Below the pieces are notes generated by a model. That model did not search any database. It saw nothing but the letters and a program-made list of their open reading frames with translations, and had not been told where the DNA came from. This document shows, piece by piece, positions 1 through 8,168 of a DNA stretch of 45,108 nucleotides. A program made the translations under genes and the position numbers. Origin of the DNA: an uncultured Alistipes sp. (GTDB lineage: Bacteria; Bacteroidota; Bacteroidia; Bacteroidales; Rikenellaceae); assembly GCA_900550375.1 (NCBI GenBank), contig URRP01000019.1, positions 1 through 45,108 of the forward strand, read 5' to 3'. How positions within the stretch are numbered: the first letter of the stretch is position 1; every line of letters begins with the position of its first letter.

Positions 1-278
1 AAGCAAATTTATTTGCATTTTGCCGAGGCGCAGTATCTAAGGCGAAGCCAAAGATACGGATAAGCAAAACAAGTTTTGCAATTAAAAATTTAAGGATCAA
101 AAATCGGAAGATAGTCCTGCCCCGAAGAGAGGACAAAATCACAACACGAAAGTAGATAGTCGTCTCAAGCGGTCGATTCCCATGCAGCTCTCCGCTCGGG
201 ATGACGGCATTTGTCATCCAACGTATGCAATAGGTAGAGCTGGTTGTTATGGATGTCGTTTCGATAAAAGATTCTTTA
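1..278. other. Intergenic region with several small inverted repeats
   Basis: No convincing gene. Four short palindromes are visible: GCAAAT-tt-ATTTGC near 3-16; GTATCT...AGATAC enclosing GGC-gaa-GCC near 33-57; GCAAAAC-aa-GTTTTGC near 63-78; and GGATGAC-N7-GTCATCC at 199-219. The 15-mer TCTCAAGCGGTCGAT at 163-177 recurs at 12023-12037 in another intergenic stretch. The arrangement suggests a repetitive extragenic element or a structured untranslated region of the gene to the left. That is inference. Confidence 0.5.
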
Positions 279-309
279 TTGCCGTTTTCCCGAAAAAAGT
301 GTATATTTG
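279..309 (+). promoter_or_regulatory. Bacteroidetes-type promoter of the DUF6377-type regulator
   Basis: A -7 box TATATTTG at 302-309 fits TAnnTTTG. A TTG at 279-281 lies exactly 20 bp upstream, the usual -33 position. It predicts a short leader of about 20 nt before the ATG at 338. This supports the early start codon and hence the view that the reading frame is meant to run through the G tract. Confidence 0.7.
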
Positions 310-337
310 TTCACACTAACCTAAATTTGAAACGGAG

Positions 338-2031
338 ATGTATCGCTATGCCTTCTCCATACTAAGTTTGTTGTTCATCGGCTGGAACGTCTGTTCAGCC
401 GCCACGAATGGAAGTCTATACCCCCCAAATGAGGGGGGGGGAATTCTGATCCTTTATTAACCCTTTCCCAGCACAACCTTCTCCAACGGCTCGATTCTCT
501 CGTAGCCGACCGCAAAGAGGCGATCCGACTCAAGCTCCACCGCATCGGCACCTATCGGGACGATCTGCGCAAAAGCCGCTCCCCGCGCGACCGATATGAC
601 GCCGTCCTCCACCTCTACGACGAATTCTATAAGTTCCAGCTCGACTCGGCACTCCATTACAGCGACCGGCTCGAAGCGTATGCCCGCCAACTGGGCGATC
701 CGCTGCGGATCAATGCCGCGCGGCTCATCCGCTGCAAGAACCTTATCTTTCTGGGGATGTACAAGGCAGCGGCCGATCAACTGGAAGCGGTTACGGCCGA
801 CGGCGCACGGTTCGATCCGGTCGATTACTACAACTGTTACCTGAAACTCTATCACGCCATGGCACAGACGGCCATGGCCGGATCGCTGCAACGGGAGTAC
901 AAACGCCTGAAAGGCCTTTACCGAGACTCGGTGCTGCTGGTCGTCGACAGCAGCCGGCTCACCTGCACGCTGATGCGTCACGACAAACGATGCGAAGAGG
1001 AGGGCGATCCGCATGAAAGCATCCGCGAGCTGAGCGCATTTTTCTCGCGCAACGACAACTCGAAACAGAACAAGGCGGTGATCGCCAACAGCCTTGCCGA
1101 CGCCTACGGACGGCTGGGCGACGACGCACAGCACCTGCGCTACCTGACGCTCACCGCCATCTACGATCTGGAAATACCGAGCCTCGAATACAGCGCGCTG
1201 CCGCGACTGGCCAACCTGCTTTTCAAACAGGGAGATCTTGTGCGCGCCAACCGTTACATCACGCGCAGTTTGGAAGACGCGATCGCCTGCAACTCCGTCA
1301 ACCGCATTTTGATCGCATCGCGCACGATGACCGAGATCAACCAAAGCTTCATGCAGGAGATCGCCCGTCATCAGAACCGGCTCTACCTCCTGCTCGCCGT
1401 CGTGACGGGCACTATTCTGCTGCTCACGGGAATTCTTGCCTTTACGTTGCGGCAGAAACGCATCATCAAACAACTCCAAACACAGCACTCCAAGGACAAC
1501 GAGCGGCTGCGCGAGCTTAACGATCGCCTCAGTGTCATCAATCGGCAGCAGGAGACGATCAACGACGATCTGTCGAAAGCCAACACGGTCAAGGACAAGT
1601 ACATCCGTCACTATATGCAGCTCAGCACGCTCTATATCAACAAACTGGAACGTTTCCGCGTCCAGCTTTTCAAAACCTTCAATACACACGGGCTGGATCG
1701 CCTCCTGCGCGAACTGCGTTCCCCCTCCTCCACCGAACGGGAGTACAAAGTCTTCTTCAACGAATTCGACACAGTTTTCCTCTCGATCTACCCCGACTTC
1801 ATCGAACGCGTCAATGCACTGCTGCACGAAACGGAACAGCTCAAATCGGCCAAACTCAACACCAAATTCCGGCTGCTGGCCGTCATCCGGCTGGGCATCA
1901 CCGACAGCGCACAGATCGCCCAGTTCCTGCACATCTCGATCAACACGGTCTACACCTACCGCAACCGGCTGCGAAACGCCGCAACGATCCCTGCGCAGGA
2001 GTTCGAAAAACGAATCATGGAAATCGGATAA
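338..2031 (+). CDS. DUF6377-type membrane-anchored transcriptional regulator, frame broken at a G9 tract
   Basis: Probable sensor-regulator of the adjacent SusCD operon. The ATG at 338 begins a good signal peptide (MYRYAFSILSLLFIGWNVCSA). As written, this frame runs through G9 at 433-441 and stops at TAA 458-460. One added G (or two removed) joins it to the long frame ending at 2031, giving 564 residues. In that numbering: a periplasmic helical, TPR-like part (about 40-345); a single membrane segment at about 349-371 (LYLLLAVVTGTILLL); a cytoplasmic coiled coil; and a LuxR-like helix-turn-helix at about 523-549 (IAQFLHISINTVYTYRNRL). This order matches DUF6377 proteins, which often sit beside SusCD genes in Bacteroidales. 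The long frame has a TGA at 430-432 and no ATG before 757, so only a truncated product without signal peptide could be made in the state seen. Either phase-off, a real mutation, or a homopolymer read error. The family call is from recognition, not a search. Confidence 0.8.
433..441 (+). repeat. G9 homopolymer tract inside regulator reading frame
   Basis: Nine consecutive Gs, preceded by C6 and the 6-nt spacer AAATGA, so C6 and G6 can also pair as a hairpin. The tract lies about 32 codons after the start, just past the signal peptide. With nine Gs the frame terminates at 458; with ten or seven it continues to 2031. Runs of this length are classic slipped-strand sites in other bacteria and also common sequencing-error sites. 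Confidence 0.85.
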
Positions 2032-2058
2032 CCGACCTGCCGGTTTGCAGCGGATACA

Positions 2059-2077
2059 GATTCATACAGGATTCATA
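2059..2077 (+). promoter_or_regulatory. Direct repeat GATTCATA x2, one helical turn apart
   Basis: GATTCATA occurs at 2059-2066 and again at 2070-2077, an 11-bp period. It sits between the regulator stop and the operon promoter, about 84 bp upstream of the -33 TTG. Spacing of one helical turn is typical of paired regulator half-sites. That the DUF6377-type protein binds here is inference. Confidence 0.35.
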
Positions 2078-2160
2078 TAATCGAGCTACCTGCATTTCAA
2101 TATATTAGTAATTATAAGGCATTTACGACGAATTCGGATTTATATTCTCTTTTGACGACA

Positions 2161-2191
2161 TTGGTTCGCATCGGTCAATGGTCTACTTTTG
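2161..2191 (+). promoter_or_regulatory. Promoter of the SusCD operon
   Basis: TTG at 2161-2163 and TACTTTTG at 2184-2191 are separated by 20 bp, the standard Bacteroidetes -33/-7 layout. The predicted start site is near 2198, leaving an unusually long leader of about 190 nt before the lipoprotein start at 2392. Confidence 0.65.
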
Positions 2192-2323
2192 ATCAACCCG
2201 AATAGAGCCTTGTTTCACACTTATTTCCAAGGGAAAAGAGGCTTACGTGCGACACGATATTTCCGCAACCAACCTTCATTCACCCGAATGACTTCATATA
2301 TGACCGACATCTGAACTATTTCC

Positions 2324-2346
2324 GCATTGCGACCGCCTCGCAATGC
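2324..2346 (+). promoter_or_regulatory. Leader hairpin upstream of SusCD operon
   Basis: GCATTGCGA (2324-2332), loop CCGCC, TCGCAATGC (2338-2346) form a perfect 9-bp stem in the predicted 5' leader. It ends 45 nt before the start codon at 2392. A short T run (GTTTTT) follows after about eight bases. It could be an attenuator, a stability element or a small-RNA target; the sequence does not decide. Confidence 0.45.
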
Positions 2347-2391
2347 ATGAACGTTTTTCACAATTCTAACCCCAATCTAAAATTTTCATCT

Positions 2392-4845
2392 ATGAGAAAA
2401 TCTCTTCTTTTTCTTCTGAACACGCTCCTTGCCGCCGCGACGCTGTGCGTCGTATCGTGCGGCATCGACGACGTGGACGCGGAAGACGGAGCGATCCAAT
2501 TCGAACTCTACGACACGGAGGGCGCCCTCATCGAAGGTCTCCAAAGCATGAAGTTCGGCCAGACGACCGCCTACACGCTGAAAAGCGCATTCGTAACCTA
2601 TACGGAAGTCACGGCTCCCGCAGGGTGGAAATGCAGTGTTATCCCCAGTTCGCGGAGCTGCACGGTGACGGCTCCCGTCGCATCGGATCTGGAAGCCGAA
2701 GCCGGCGGCGAGATCACGATCGCGATCTCGTCGCAGACCGGACGCACGATGAACTACACGCTCAGCGTAGCGGCGCTCGAAGAGAGCATTTCGCTGACTT
2801 TCGAGGGCGATGCGACGACCAAAACCCACATCTTCTCCTACGGCAAGAGCTTCGTCTTCCCCTTCTCGTGCGAAAACACCTCCTCGCTCAAAGTCGAGGC
2901 TCCCGAAGGGTGGACGACGGGAACCGATCTCGAAAACAGCCAACTGACCGTTACGGCACCGATGCCCGACAGCCAGAACCCGACACTGATCGGCTCGATC
3001 AAGGTGACGCCGCTGAGTGTTCGCGGCACGGCCGGCGCAGCGTCGACGATCGCCGTCGAGCTTTCGACCAAGATGCCCGTCATCCAGTTCGCAGAACCGA
3101 TCGCCCGTTTCGCCTTCGGCGAACAGCGCGACATTCCCTGCACGATCCAGTATGTAGACCAGTGCGACATCACGGCGCCCGAAGGCTGGACGGTGGCACT
3201 GGATATCGCCGCATCGACGTTAAAGGTCACCGCACCCGCCGAAGGGGCAGGAGTCCCCGCCGGCACGGTCACGCTGGATGCGGTTTCGGCAGAGGAGCTG
3301 ACCGAATCGTTCGAAACGCAGCTCTCGCTGAAAGGCATCGCCACAGGCGACGATTTCGCAGCCTTCGGCAAAGCCGTCGCAGAGGCTACGCCGCTCGACG
3401 CATTCATGCAGGAGGGAATGGTGATCCTGTTGCAGGACATCGATCTGAGCGCATTCACGCAAACCTGTTTCGTCGGTTCGGCCGAGAATCCGTTCAAGGG
3501 GACCTTCGACGGCAAAGACAACACCATTACCGTCAACCTGAACGACGGCGATGCCAAGGAGCTGGGACTTTTCCATACGCTCGACGCAACGGCCGCGGTG
3601 AAGAATCTGACGCTGGCCGGTTCGATGACCGTCTCGCAGCCTAACCCGGGCGTAGCCGGCACGCTGGCGATCTACAATGCCGGTGCTCCCCTGACAAAGG
3701 TCTCCAATACGGCGACCGTCAACTACTCTGGTGCGAAGACCAGTGCGACGGCAGGTTACCTCGGCGGTCTGATCGGACAGGACAAGGCCGGGGCGGTCTA
3801 CACCGACTGTCACAACACGGGTATGTTCCTCGTTACGGGAACAGGTCGGACGATGTTCATCGGCGGTATCATCGGCGGAGCAACCGTCGGAACCAAAGGT
3901 TCGCTTATCGACTGCTCGAATAGCGGCAATTTCGATTTCAACCTCTCTGGAGCAGCCGACAGCGGCATGTACGGCGGCCTGATCGGCTCGGCCGAAAAGA
4001 CAGCATGGAACTATACCGACTGTACCAATGAAGGTAACTTCACTGTCATGCTCGCCGATCCCGGTCACCAGTTCAATTCGCTGGGCGGTATCGTCGGCAA
4101 CGCTTACGGTACCTTCGTCCGCTGCGTCAACAAGGGCCGGATCACCTTCGGCGCCGCCAACGGCACGAAATATCGCCGCACAGGCGGCATCGTGGGCTGC
4201 GTGGGTTCCGACAAGAAAACCGGCGAGGTGTTCGATCGTCTCCTCTCGATGACCGACTGCCACAACGAAGGCGATCTGGCCGCTTCGACGGCATCGCTGG
4301 GTGGCATTATCGGCATCGCCGAGAAGGTTGACGCGACGGCCGTGATCGAAAACTGCACCAACACCGGTCACATCAGCAGCCCGTCGATGGCCGACTTCGA
4401 CGTCTTCTATTTCGGCGGTATCGTCGGCAAAACCAACGGTGCATTCACGCTGCGCAACTGCGTCAACCGCGGTAATCTGACAGCCGCCGTCGAGCGCAGT
4501 ATGGCCGGAATCGCCGTATCGGGCGGCAATGGTGCCGTATTCGAAGGATGCGAAAACTACGGCAACATCACTGTCGCACCCAACCACAAAACAGGCGCCA
4601 ACGACAAATGGCGGCCATGCGTCGGCGGCATTACCTCGATCGAAAACGATACGACCACTTCGATCGTCAACTGCACCTGCGACTGTACCATCACAGCTAC
4701 AGTTTATCAGACCGAAAATATCAATCCGGTCTATGTCTTCCAGAAATACTTCGAGAAAGGTACCGTGGACACGAAGACATCCTGCGATGAAGTGTCGAAA
4801 ACCAATTCGGCAAAAACGGTCCTGAACATTACGATCAGAGAGTAA
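2392..4845 (+). CDS. Surface lipoprotein with three beta-sandwich-like modules and GLUG-type glycine repeats
   Basis: First gene of the SusCD operon, probably a cell-surface accessory or binding protein. The start at 2392 is preferred over an in-frame ATG at 2347 because it gives a clean lipoprotein signal (MRKSLLFLLNTLL..., lipobox VVSC). The 817-residue product has two parts. The N-terminal part carries three copies of an APxGW...VTAP module starting near residues 73, 168 and 260, so the module is about 93 residues long. From about residue 455 to 770 there are at least eight GG(L/I)(I/V)G turns, each followed by a D/N-C-x-N-x-G strand (for example DCHNTG, NCTNTG). This resembles the GLUG repeat and predicts a right-handed beta-helix or similar solenoid. 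SusC starts 32 bp downstream. Ligand unknown. Such lipoproteins often replace or accompany SusE/F-type proteins, but no homology to those is visible. Confidence 0.85.
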   Translation: MRKSLLFLLNTLLAAATLCVVSCGIDDVDAEDGAIQFELYDTEGALIEGLQSMKFGQTTAYTLKSAFVTYTEVTAPAGWKCSVIPSSRSCTVTAPVASDLEAEAGGEITIAISSQTGRTMNYTLSVAALEESISLTFEGDATTKTHIFSYGKSFVFPFSCENTSSLKVEAPEGWTTGTDLENSQLTVTAPMPDSQNPTLIGSIKVTPLSVRGTAGAASTIAVELSTKMPVIQFAEPIARFAFGEQRDIPCTIQYVDQCDITAPEGWTVALDIAASTLKVTAPAEGAGVPAGTVTLDAVSAEELTESFETQLSLKGIATGDDFAAFGKAVAEATPLDAFMQEGMVILLQDIDLSAFTQTCFVGSAENPFKGTFDGKDNTITVNLNDGDAKELGLFHTLDATAAVKNLTLAGSMTVSQPNPGVAGTLAIYNAGAPLTKVSNTATVNYSGAKTSATAGYLGGLIGQDKAGAVYTDCHNTGMFLVTGTGRTMFIGGIIGGATVGTKGSLIDCSNSGNFDFNLSGAADSGMYGGLIGSAEKTAWNYTDCTNEGNFTVMLADPGHQFNSLGGIVGNAYGTFVRCVNKGRITFGAANGTKYRRTGGIVGCVGSDKKTGEVFDRLLSMTDCHNEGDLAASTASLGGIIGIAEKVDATAVIENCTNTGHISSPSMADFDVFYFGGIVGKTNGAFTLRNCVNRGNLTAAVERSMAGIAVSGGNGAVFEGCENYGNITVAPNHKTGANDKWRPCVGGITSIENDTTTSIVNCTCDCTITATVYQTENINPVYVFQKYFEKGTVDTKTSCDEVSKTNSAKTVLNITIRE

Positions 4846-4877
4846 CTATTAACCCTATTTAGAACTACAATACAGTC

Positions 4878-7800
4878 ATGAAGAAATACAGTTTTTTAAC
4901 ACTGATATTGTGTCTGTTTTGCTTGGGAGAGGCCGTCGTGGCCTCTCCGGGCAAGGCGGATGCGGCACCGGCCGCACAGGCTCAGTCGTCGAAACTGACG
5001 GTCAAGGGATTCGTCAAGGACGACAAGGGCGATCCGATGATCGGCGTAACGATCATCATCAAAGGCACATCGCAGGGAACCGTTTCCAATGCCGACGGCA
5101 GTTACACCATCGACGTCCCCTACGGCGGCGCGACGCTGATGGTCTCCTACATCGGTTATGCACCGCAGGAGATCAACGTGAACAATCGCACGAAGATCGA
5201 CATCACGCTCGTCGAAGACAGCAAGGCGCTCGAAGAGGTCGTCGTCGTGGGTTACAACGTCCAGAAAAAGGAGACGATCACCGGTTCGATCGCCACGATC
5301 ACGACCAAAGACCTCAAACAGTCGCCCACGGCCAACATCAACAACGCGCTGGCCGGACGTATGCCGGGTCTGCTGGTGAACCAGTTCTCCGGCGGTGAAC
5401 CGGGCAACGACGCCGCACAGCTCAACATCCGCGGTATCTCGACCTACGGACAGTCGGGCGTCATCATGATCGTCGACGGAATCGAGCGCGACATGAGCTA
5501 TCTGGCGCCCGACGAGATCGAGACCTTCACGATCCTCAAAGACGCATCGGCGACGGCACCCTACGGTATCCGCGGCGCCAACGGCGTGATCGTCGTGACG
5601 ACCAAGCGCGGCCGCAAGGGCGAGAAACCGACCGTCGACTTCAAGGCGTCGGTGGGCATCAGCGAACCGATCCGTTACCCCGACTACCTCGGATCGGCCG
5701 ACTACGCGACGCTCTACAACGAAGCGATGCTCAACGACAACCCCTCGCTCGCAGCCGATTCACCTTCGCTTTTCACGCAGGAGGCGATCGACAACTACCG
5801 CCGCGCCAGAGGCGACAACTCCGACGGACTGGGCTACAACTGGGACTATTTCGACTATGCATTCCAGCCTTCGGTATTGCAGGATTACAGCCTCTCGGTA
5901 CGCGGCGGCACGGATCGCGCTCGTTACTTCATTCTGGGAAGCTACTACAAGCAGGGCGGCAACTACAAGCATTCGAACGCCGACAACACCAATAATTTCC
6001 TGCGCTATAACTTCCGCGCCAACGTCGACGTCGACGCTACCAAACGATTGAAAATATCGGTCGATCTGGGTGCTCGCGTAACGGAGTACACCTATCCCGG
6101 CGCCACGGCGGCCAACATCATCTCGCTGGCCAACACGCAGCCGCCTTACCTGCCGATCGTACTGCCCAACAACGGCAACGAAGTCAATCAGGGCGATTTC
6201 GAGGAGAACGGAGGTTATCTGCTCTATGCCGACAACGACTACCGTTACAACATGCTCGGTCAGTTGAGCCGTTCGGGTTTCAGCAAGCGCACGCGCCGCT
6301 ATCTGCAAGGGTCGTTCAAACTGAGCCACGATCTGGACTTCATCACCAAAGGACTGAGCGTCGCCGCACAGTTCTCCTACGACACCTTCAACCAGCACAC
6401 GATCAACAACAGCGTACCGACCCACAGCACGGGTAACCTGACCTATCCGGGCTACTCGACATGGATGCTGCCCGAAGAGTACAGTATCGACGAGTGGAAA
6501 AACAACTCCGCCCACTGGATTCAGAACGCCTCCTACGTGACGGCCAACCAACGTACTACCGACGATGCGCAGGGCAACAGCCTCAGCCACGCCAATCCCG
6601 AAGGTACGTCGCGTTTCCAAGCCCGACTCGACTACGCCCGCAAGTTCAACGGCGACCACAACGTAACGGCGATGATCCTCTACTACATGCAGAACAAGAT
6701 CGTCGGTAAAGAGGTTCCCTTTCGTTACATGGGTCTTTCGGGCCGTGCGACCTACGACTACAAGAACAAATATCTCTTCGAGTTCAACATCGGTTATAAC
6801 GGCTCGGAGAACTTCGCGCGCGGACACCGTTTCGGCGTATTCCCCGCAGGTTCGATCGGCTGGGTCGTCTCGCAGGAGGGATTCATGAAGAACGTGCGCT
6901 GGATCGACCACCTCAAACTGCGTGCATCGTACGGTCTGGTAGGTAACGACCAGATGGCCAGCAACCGTTTCGCTTACCTGCAATACTACACCTCGGGCAG
7001 CAACATGAACATCTATTTCGGCGAGAACAAGAAACCGTTCGGAACCTCCCTCATAGAGGGAATCTTCGCCAACCCGTCGCTGACGTGGGAGAAGGCACGC
7101 AAGTTCAACTTCGGTATCGACGCCGAGCTTTTCCACCAGCGGTTGACGCTTTCGGTCGACGTCTTCAAAGAACATCGCTACGACATCCTCACCTCGCTCA
7201 AAGAGGACGATAAACTCGGCTTCCCCTACATCGTGGGACAGACCGCTCCGATCGTCAATTCGGGCATCGTGGACAATCGAGGTATCGAATTCCAGCTCGG
7301 CTGGGACGGCCGCATCGGACAGCATTTCCGCTACTGGATCCGCCCGAACTTCACCTTTGCCCGCAACGAAGTGAAATTCTGTAACGAGATCAGCTACGTC
7401 GACAACAACGGTCGCGACTGCCCGTGGCGCTACCAGACCGGCCGCCGCGTAGGAGAGAATTTCTGCTACATCTTCGACCATTTCGTCTCCGACAAGGAGG
7501 AAGCCGATCGCCTGAACGCCATGAACGGCGGCAGCGGTTTCGCGATCTGGGGGCCCGTACAACCGGGCGACGTGGTCTACAAGGACATGAACGGCGACGG
7601 CGTGGTTAACAACTACGACCGCGCGGCCGTCGGCAATCCCCGTACGCCCGAAATCCAGTACGGTATTCCGGTCGGGATGTCGTACAAAGGATTCGATTTC
7701 AGCATGTTGTGGCAGGGTTCGGCGCTCTGCTCGGTGCAGTTGAGCGGCCCGGCCGTATGGGACTTCCCGCTCTACGACCAGTCGCGCACGGGCAAGGTGC

Positions 7801-8144
7801 GTAAGATGCACCTCAACCGCTGGACGCCCGAAACAGCCGCTACGGCGACCTATCCCGCCCTGCACTACGGCATCCACAACAACAACAAACAGCAGTATTC
7901 GAGTCTTTTCCTCTACGATGCTTCGTACATCCGTCTGAAAAACATCGAGATCGGCTATACGTTACCCAAAGCATGGACGTCGAAGGCCGGTATCCAAAGC
8001 GTCCGCATCTACGCTCAGGGACAGAACCTCCTGACGTTCGACCGTCTGGGCGACGTCGACATGGACCCCGAAATCAAGAACGGCGACGGCAGCTGGTTCC
8101 CCGTGCAGCGCGTCGTGAACCTCGGTATCAACATGACCTTCTAA
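4878..8144 (+). CDS. SusC/RagA-family TonB-dependent outer-membrane channel
   Basis: Forms the outer-membrane barrel that imports a substrate captured by its SusD partner, powered by TonB. 1088 residues, normal for the family. Visible in order: signal peptide (MKKYSFLTLILCLFCLG); carboxypeptidase-regulatory-like beta-sandwich at about residues 40-115 (GVTIIIKGTSQGTVSNADG); the SusC signature EEVVVVGY at 119-126; a plug domain with LAGRMPGLLV, IRGIS and DASATAPYGIRGANGVIVVTT; and a long barrel ending in NLGINMTF, with the terminal aromatic expected for outer-membrane assembly. SusD follows 24 bp downstream. Substrate cannot be read from the sequence. The absence of nearby glycosidases and the downstream phosphoesterase argue against a simple glycan locus (inference). 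Confidence 0.96.
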   Translation: MKKYSFLTLILCLFCLGEAVVASPGKADAAPAAQAQSSKLTVKGFVKDDKGDPMIGVTIIIKGTSQGTVSNADGSYTIDVPYGGATLMVSYIGYAPQEINVNNRTKIDITLVEDSKALEEVVVVGYNVQKKETITGSIATITTKDLKQSPTANINNALAGRMPGLLVNQFSGGEPGNDAAQLNIRGISTYGQSGVIMIVDGIERDMSYLAPDEIETFTILKDASATAPYGIRGANGVIVVTTKRGRKGEKPTVDFKASVGISEPIRYPDYLGSADYATLYNEAMLNDNPSLAADSPSLFTQEAIDNYRRARGDNSDGLGYNWDYFDYAFQPSVLQDYSLSVRGGTDRARYFILGSYYKQGGNYKHSNADNTNNFLRYNFRANVDVDATKRLKISVDLGARVTEYTYPGATAANIISLANTQPPYLPIVLPNNGNEVNQGDFEENGGYLLYADNDYRYNMLGQLSRSGFSKRTRRYLQGSFKLSHDLDFITKGLSVAAQFSYDTFNQHTINNSVPTHSTGNLTYPGYSTWMLPEEYSIDEWKNNSAHWIQNASYVTANQRTTDDAQGNSLSHANPEGTSRFQARLDYARKFNGDHNVTAMILYYMQNKIVGKEVPFRYMGLSGRATYDYKNKYLFEFNIGYNGSENFARGHRFGVFPAGSIGWVVSQEGFMKNVRWIDHLKLRASYGLVGNDQMASNRFAYLQYYTSGSNMNIYFGENKKPFGTSLIEGIFANPSLTWEKARKFNFGIDAELFHQRLTLSVDVFKEHRYDILTSLKEDDKLGFPYIVGQTAPIVNSGIVDNRGIEFQLGWDGRIGQHFRYWIRPNFTFARNEVKFCNEISYVDNNGRDCPWRYQTGRRVGENFCYIFDHFVSDKEEADRLNAMNGGSGFAIWGPVQPGDVVYKDMNGDGVVNNYDRAAVGNPRTPEIQYGIPVGMSYKGFDFSMLWQGSALCSVQLSGPAVWDFPLYDQSRTGKVRKMHLNRWTPETAATATYPALHYGIHNNNKQQYSSLFLYDASYIRLKNIEIGYTLPKAWTSKAGIQSVRIYAQGQNLLTFDRLGDVDMDPEIKNGDGSWFPVQRVVNLGINMTF

Positions 8145-8168
8145 TCATCTCAAATCATTCGAACGACT

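Noticed and set aside
421..441. C6-AAATGA-G9 as a Rho-independent terminator
   Set aside because: No T run follows and it lies inside the regulator's coding frame.
457..1932. 491-residue minus-strand open frame opposite the regulator
   Set aside because: Antisense shadow of the GC-rich regulator gene; no signal peptide, promoter or recognisable motif.
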